This document shows positions 32,729-35,733 of a stretch of DNA of 35,733 nucleotides, piece after piece; within the stretch, counting starts at the first letter, position 1; every line of letters starts with the position of its first letter. Made by a program: the position numbers and the translations under genes. The stretch spans positions 1-35,733 of the forward strand of contig NZ_JAPWAG010000025.1 in assembly GCF_041432775.1 (NCBI RefSeq), given 5' to 3'. The stretch is from Pauljensenia sp902373545. GTDB taxonomy: Bacteria; Actinomycetota; Actinomycetes; Actinomycetales; Actinomycetaceae. Under the pieces are notes generated by a model. That model searched no databases. It saw only the letters and a program-made list of their open reading frames with translations, and was not told the DNA's origin.

Positions 32729-34224
32729 GGTGGGTGTGGATTGCGTCGGCGGGGGTCCCCGCCGGGGACGGCGCGCGGCGGCCATGCCTGCTTGCTGCGC
32801 GTGTCCTTCCACCATCGTGGGGCGAGTGGGTAGCTGGTGGTCCAGTCGGGGATGGCCTCGCACCGGTTAACCTCGCCGAAGGAGCAGGGAGCCACCGCCT
32901 GCTCTGCGTCCTTGTCGCCGTCGCGCTCGCGGTGTGCGCGGCGCGGATTGCGGCAGGAATCCTCGCACGGCTCCTGCGCGCACGCCGGGAACGCCGCGTC
33001 GTGCGCGCCTGGGCGGGCTCCCGCGGGGCTCCTGTTCGGGCTACTGGGCGGGCTCCCGAGTGTGCTCCCGGTGAGGCTTCCGGTCGGACTTCCGGTGAGG
33101 TCCCCGGTCGGGCTTCCGGTCGGGGCGGGACGTCTCCGCGCCCCCGCGCTCGCTTCGCTGCTTTTTCGCGCTGTGCCTCCTCCACTCGCCGAGGCGAGGC
33201 TGCCCACCACCGAGGACGCGCACAGGGACCTCCCTCAACGCGCGAACTCGCCCTCCTGGCCGCCGAGGTCTCCACGCGACTGCGCGCCGGCGCCCCGGCC
33301 TCGTCCGCGTGGGAGCGAGCCCTGGAACGCATCGGGGTGGGCAGCGCGGTCGGGACCGACGACGTTTATCCGCGCGCCCTCGACGAGTGGGCACGCGAGC
33401 CGCCGCGGTGGCGCTCCCTCCTGACGCGCGCTCGCAGCCCGGACGCGGCAGCCGCCCGGGCCAGCGCCGCCTCGGTGGTCGTCGCCTGCCGATTCAGCCA
33501 CGGCCTCGGCGCGCCCCTGGCCGACGTCCTCGACGCGATCGGGGACGCGATCGACGACGCCCAGGCCGTCGAGGAGGCCCGCCGCGTCGCCTCCGCCGGG
33601 CCACTCATGTCCGCGCGCGTGCTCGCGGGGCTGCCCCTCGTGGGTGTCACGGCCGCGCTGGCGCTCGGAGCCTCGCCGTGGGGCTTCTACACGAGCGGCA
33701 CACCGGGGGTTGTCTGCGCGAGCCTCGGCGTTCTCGCGTGGGTGGCGGGCGTCGCCTCGTGCCGACGCATTCTCGCCCGATGTCGACGTGCGGATGCGGG
33801 CGGCGGCGACACGGACGCGGCGCTGGCGTGCGACCTGATCGCCTCGGCCCTCGCGTGCGGGGCCTCGATTCCCCGAGCCCTGGACGCCCTCGCCGACGCC
33901 TGCGCGCAGGAACCCCTCGCGTGGACCGCCTCCTCCCTGCGCCTGGGGGCGACGTGGGAGCAAGCGTGGGAGGAGGCGCCCGCGTGGGCCGATCCGCTCC
34001 GTGACGCCCTCGAGGCCTCGTGGACCGCCGGCACCGCGCCCGAAGGAATGCTCGCACGCTGCGCCTCGTGGGAGCGACGCGCGCGCCTGGTCGACGCGAA
34101 GACACGCGCCGAAGAACTCTCCGTGCGCCTGGTTGGCCCGCTCGGCGCGTTCTTCCTGCCCGCGTTCCTCCTCCTCGGTATCGCGCCCCTCCTGGCGCAC
34201 CTCATGGGCACCGTCGCAGGGTAG
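32725..34224 (+). CDS. TadB-TadC fusion, pilus inner-membrane platform
   Basis: 499 aa. One N-terminal membrane segment (about 58-84), a Gly/Arg/Pro-rich linker (95-170), then a TadB-like half: helices 171-290 with QAVEEARRVASAGP, and membrane segments near 299-318 and 326-345. After residue 360 a TadC-like half follows: ALACDLIASALACGASIPRALDAL, SLRLGATWEQAW, TAPEGMLARCASWERRARL and a C-terminal membrane segment FLPAFLLLGIAPLLAHLMG. In mycobacteria these are two genes (Rv3658c, Rv3657c). No frameshift is needed to read through. ATGA overlap with tadA. Confidence 0.85.
   Translation: MRWVWIASAGVPAGDGARRPCLLAARVLPPSWGEWVAGGPVGDGLAPVNLAEGAGSHRLLCVLVAVALAVCAARIAAGILARLLRARRERRVVRAWAGSRGAPVRATGRAPECAPGEASGRTSGEVPGRASGRGGTSPRPRARFAAFSRCASSTRRGEAAHHRGRAQGPPSTRELALLAAEVSTRLRAGAPASSAWERALERIGVGSAVGTDDVYPRALDEWAREPPRWRSLLTRARSPDAAAARASAASVVVACRFSHGLGAPLADVLDAIGDAIDDAQAVEEARRVASAGPLMSARVLAGLPLVGVTAALALGASPWGFYTSGTPGVVCASLGVLAWVAGVASCRRILARCRRADAGGGDTDAALACDLIASALACGASIPRALDALADACAQEPLAWTASSLRLGATWEQAWEEAPAWADPLRDALEASWTAGTAPEGMLARCASWERRARLVDAKTRAEELSVRLVGPLGAFFLPAFLLLGIAPLLAHLMGTVAG
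33070..33129 (+). repeat. Five 12-bp in-frame repeats in the TadBC linker
   Basis: Units GGTGAGGCTTCC, GGTCGGACTTCC, GGTGAGGTCCCC, GGTCGGGCTTCC and GGTCGGGGCGGG encode Gly-(Glu/Arg)-x-(Ser/Pro) tetrapeptides (residues 116-135). Looser copies continue upstream to about 33020. Length change by whole units would preserve the frame. Confidence 0.85.
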
Positions 34225-34411
34225 GCGGCGTCGCGCGGGACATGCCGTCGTGGGGACGATCGAGAGGTGGGGGTGATGCGCGTTGGGGCCCTGACGCCAC
34301 GATACCGGGGTGCTGAGGTTCCGCGGCGGCGACCGCACAATCGGGGTGATGGTGGAGGTGGTGCAACGCTGGGGAGATGCTCGTCGGGGCATCGCAGACC
34401 TGGTCACTCGA
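34225..34411 (+). other. Gap between tadBC and the flp regulatory element
   Basis: 187 bases with no convincing gene, RNA or terminator. It contains three GGGGTG(A/C)TG repeats (near 34266, 34307 and 34343) and GC-rich, G-biased sequence. Nothing else seen. Confidence 0.5.
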
Positions 34412-34499
34412 TATCCACAGGGGCACGCTCGATCCGACTTATCCACAGCCCCTCCTCGTGTCGCGCCGCTATCCACAGGGGAACAAATCCACCTGGAAC
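34412..34499 (+). promoter_or_regulatory. Triple TATCCACAG regulatory element, copy C (flp promoter)
   Basis: TATCCACAG at 34412, 34440 and 34470 (spacing 28 and 30). CTCGTGTCGC lies between boxes 2 and 3, as in copy A, and GCCGCTATCCACAGGG closely matches copy A. TGGAAC, a possible -10, starts at 34494, again 24 bases after box 3. The flp ATG is 66 bases further. It gives flp-tadE-Rv3654c-like its own promoter, as expected for abundant pilin. Confidence 0.77.
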
Positions 34500-34565
34500 G
34501 CGGCTACGCGAGGCGCGCACACTGGCCCTGCGCGCACCCCGCGCGCACGACGAAAGGACAGATCA

Positions 34566-34832
34566 ATGACGATTATCGAACGCATCGACTGCGCCGCGAC
34601 CAGGGCGCAGCTCGCCGCCATGGGGACCCTGCGCGAGGCCGCCCAACGCCTCCAGGCGGCCAAGGACGACCCCTCCTCGGGCGACCCCGAGGAAGGCGCA
34701 ACCACCGTCGAATACGCGATCGGCACCATCGCGGCCGCCGGATTCGCCGGGCTGCTCATCGTGATCCTCAAATCGGACGCGGTGCGCTCAACCCTCGAAT
34801 CCGTTATTCAGGAAGCGCTCAACACCCGATGA
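34566..34832 (+). CDS. flp: Flp-type pilin (DUF4244-like)
   Basis: 88 aa. A ~50-residue cytosolic leader ends at EEG-ATTVEYAIGTIAAAGFAG: prepilin peptidase cleavage is expected after Gly, leaving Glu at +5 and a hydrophobic pilin helix. Mature part about 33 residues. ATG 34566 has AAAGGA at good spacing. Counterpart of Rv3656c. No prepilin peptidase gene lies in the window. ATGA overlap with the next gene. Confidence 0.9.
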   Translation: MTIIERIDCAATRAQLAAMGTLREAAQRLQAAKDDPSSGDPEEGATTVEYAIGTIAAAGFAGLLIVILKSDAVRSTLESVIQEALNTR

Positions 34833-35167
34833 GACGCGACGAAGCCGGATACGTGACCGTCGAGCACGCCGTGTGTTTCGCCGCAGTCACCCTCGTCGTC
34901 GGCGTCATCGCCGCAGCCGCCCAGGCAGGCCTGACGGGATCCTCCCTGTGCCAAGCCGTACGCGAAGGTGCCCGCGCCGCATCGATCGGGGAAGGGAATC
35001 CGCAGGAGGCAGCCACGGCCTCGTACCCCCAAGGCTCCTACACGGTCGCGCGCGGAGACGGACTCGTGACCGTCACCGGAACCGCCCCCTACCGCGGCGC
35101 CGCCGGGTGGATCGGGGGACAGGCGCGCTGCGCGGTCACGACCATCGACGAGGCGGACCTGCCGTGA
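34829..35167 (+). CDS. TadE-like minor pseudopilin
   Basis: 112 aa. MRRDEAG-YVTVEHAVCFAA gives a type IV-prepilin-like leader (Gly before YVTVE, Glu +5) and one membrane helix (about 13-33), then a small extracytoplasmic domain with a Cys pair. It contains the REGARAASIGE segment typical of TadE proteins. Counterpart of Rv3655c. Overlaps flp (ATGA) and the next gene (GTGA). Confidence 0.85.
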   Translation: MRRDEAGYVTVEHAVCFAAVTLVVGVIAAAAQAGLTGSSLCQAVREGARAASIGEGNPQEAATASYPQGSYTVARGDGLVTVTGTAPYRGAAGWIGGQARCAVTTIDEADLP

Positions 35168-35547
35168 GACGGTCGGGCGAGGCTCCCGCGAGGATGGGTG
35201 AGGAAGGGTCCGGGACGGTCAACAGCGTCGGGCTCATAGCCTTGGCGCTCACCCTCGCGATTCTCCTTGCGGGAGTCGGCGGCGCTCGCACCGCGTCGGT
35301 GCGGCTTCAAGCCGTCGCGGACCTGGCGGCGTTGGCTGGTGCCGAGCGCTCTGCGACCGCTCCCTGGGAGGATGTTGGCTCGCGCCCCTGCGAGGCCGCC
35401 AGCAAGGTCGCAGCCGCGAATGGGGTGAGCGTCGAGTCCTGCGAAGTGCTCGGAACCGACTGCCGCGTCGTCGTCAGTGGGTCCGCGACCGCCATGGGAG
35501 TGTCGCTCGAGATACGCGCGCGAGCGCGCGCCGGAACCGAGGAATGA
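35164..35547 (+). CDS. Rv3654c-like TadE-neighbourhood membrane protein
   Basis: 127 aa from GTG 35164, chosen for the GTGA overlap; ATG 35194 is an alternative. GSGTVNSVGLIALALTLAILLAG forms the single membrane helix, and RLQAVADLAALAGAERSA is the hallmark of this family, encoded at the end of actinobacterial tad loci. Three cysteines in the outer domain. Probable minor pilus component. Confidence 0.85.
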   Translation: MRRSGEAPARMGEEGSGTVNSVGLIALALTLAILLAGVGGARTASVRLQAVADLAALAGAERSATAPWEDVGSRPCEAASKVAAANGVSVESCEVLGTDCRVVVSGSATAMGVSLEIRARARAGTEE

Positions 35548-35693
35548 AAAACTCACAGGAAACTATCAGGTTCGTTCAATGCTTCCCACAGGTGAGCGCT
35601 CTACATTAGTAGTCATCAAGCTAAAGGAATCGCTTACAGGAGCGATCCGGGAAAGGGAATGCATCGGGAGACTTGCACTGTGTTGATGGGATG

Positions 35694-35729
35694 CTCGAAG
35701 GGGTCAGTCGTGAGGCTGGCCCCTTCGAG
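35694..35729 (+). terminator. Terminator at window end
   Basis: 14-bp stem CTCGAAGGGGTCAG/CTGGCCCCTTCGAG (one G-T pair) with an 8-base loop, followed by TTTG. It is 146 bases past the tad operon. The bases between (35548-35693) are less GC-rich than the genes and I see no clear gene in them. Confidence 0.75.
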
Positions 35730-35733
35730 TTTG

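Noticed and set aside
31519..33210. 563-aa minus-strand frame in the tad locus
   Set aside because: Ser/Arg/Pro-rich shadow of tadA and tadBC.
35639..35733. Possible small gene starting ATG 35659 after GGGAAAGGGA
   Set aside because: It runs through the terminator hairpin and off the window; too little sequence to support it.

Overview
The window is high-GC, densely packed and actinobacterial. Two gene neighbourhoods point to the phylum: crp, a DUF4177 gene, a WhiB4/WblA-type gene, a class A PBP and a metallophosphoesterase in the order known from Mycobacterium; and a HAD phosphatase beside a compact tadZ-tadA-tadBC-flp-tadE locus. Overall style suggests Actinomycetaceae (Actinomyces/Schaalia-like). 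That genus-level guess is inference, not a database result.

Layout. 1-3.4 kb: copper homeostasis on the minus strand (csoR, copZ, copA) with two CsoR-type operators; CopA carries its metal-binding domain inside the catalytic loop. 3.4-9.1 kb: plus-strand genes for a Ser-Asp-His lipase-like protein with a small partner, then a tightly overlapping cassette of a small helical ESX-like protein, a DUF1023 alpha/beta hydrolase and two paralogous lipoproteins. 9.2-10.7 kb: purB. 10.8-13.0 kb: a WXG100-like protein and a second lipase-like protein. 13.0-15.5 kb: PF04020 membrane protein, HisC-like aminotransferase, YwiC-like membrane protein. 15.7-18.7 kb: tandem array of five intact and one decapitated paralogous small lipoproteins. 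18.9 kb: tRNA-Pro(CGG). 19.1-22.9 kb: metallophosphoesterase, PBP, WhiB, DUF4177. 22.9-24.0 kb: a 1.1-kb gene-free repeat block with three 79-bp repeats, 21-bp arrays and imperfect terminal inverted repeats. 24.0-30.4 kb: Crp, a nucleophile-less alpha/beta hydrolase, a large acidic membrane protein, two genes diverging from a 17-bp symmetric leaderless promoter, and a HAD phosphatase. 30.4-35.5 kb: the Tad/Flp pilus locus.

The most striking shared signal is a ~87-bp element with three direct copies of TATCCACAG spaced 27-30 bp and a -10-like hexamer exactly 24 bp after the start of the third box. It occurs three times: before the WXG100-like/lipase pair, before tadZ, and before flp. This suggests one regulator (DnaA, whose box it resembles, or an unknown activator) joins pilus assembly and a putative secreted lipase in one regulon. 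A second genome-wide-looking signal is the 12-mer ACGAGGCCG(G/T)GG, seen at least 15 times in genes (several reading frames) and in inverted pairs that form terminators, a pattern reminiscent of DNA uptake sequences.
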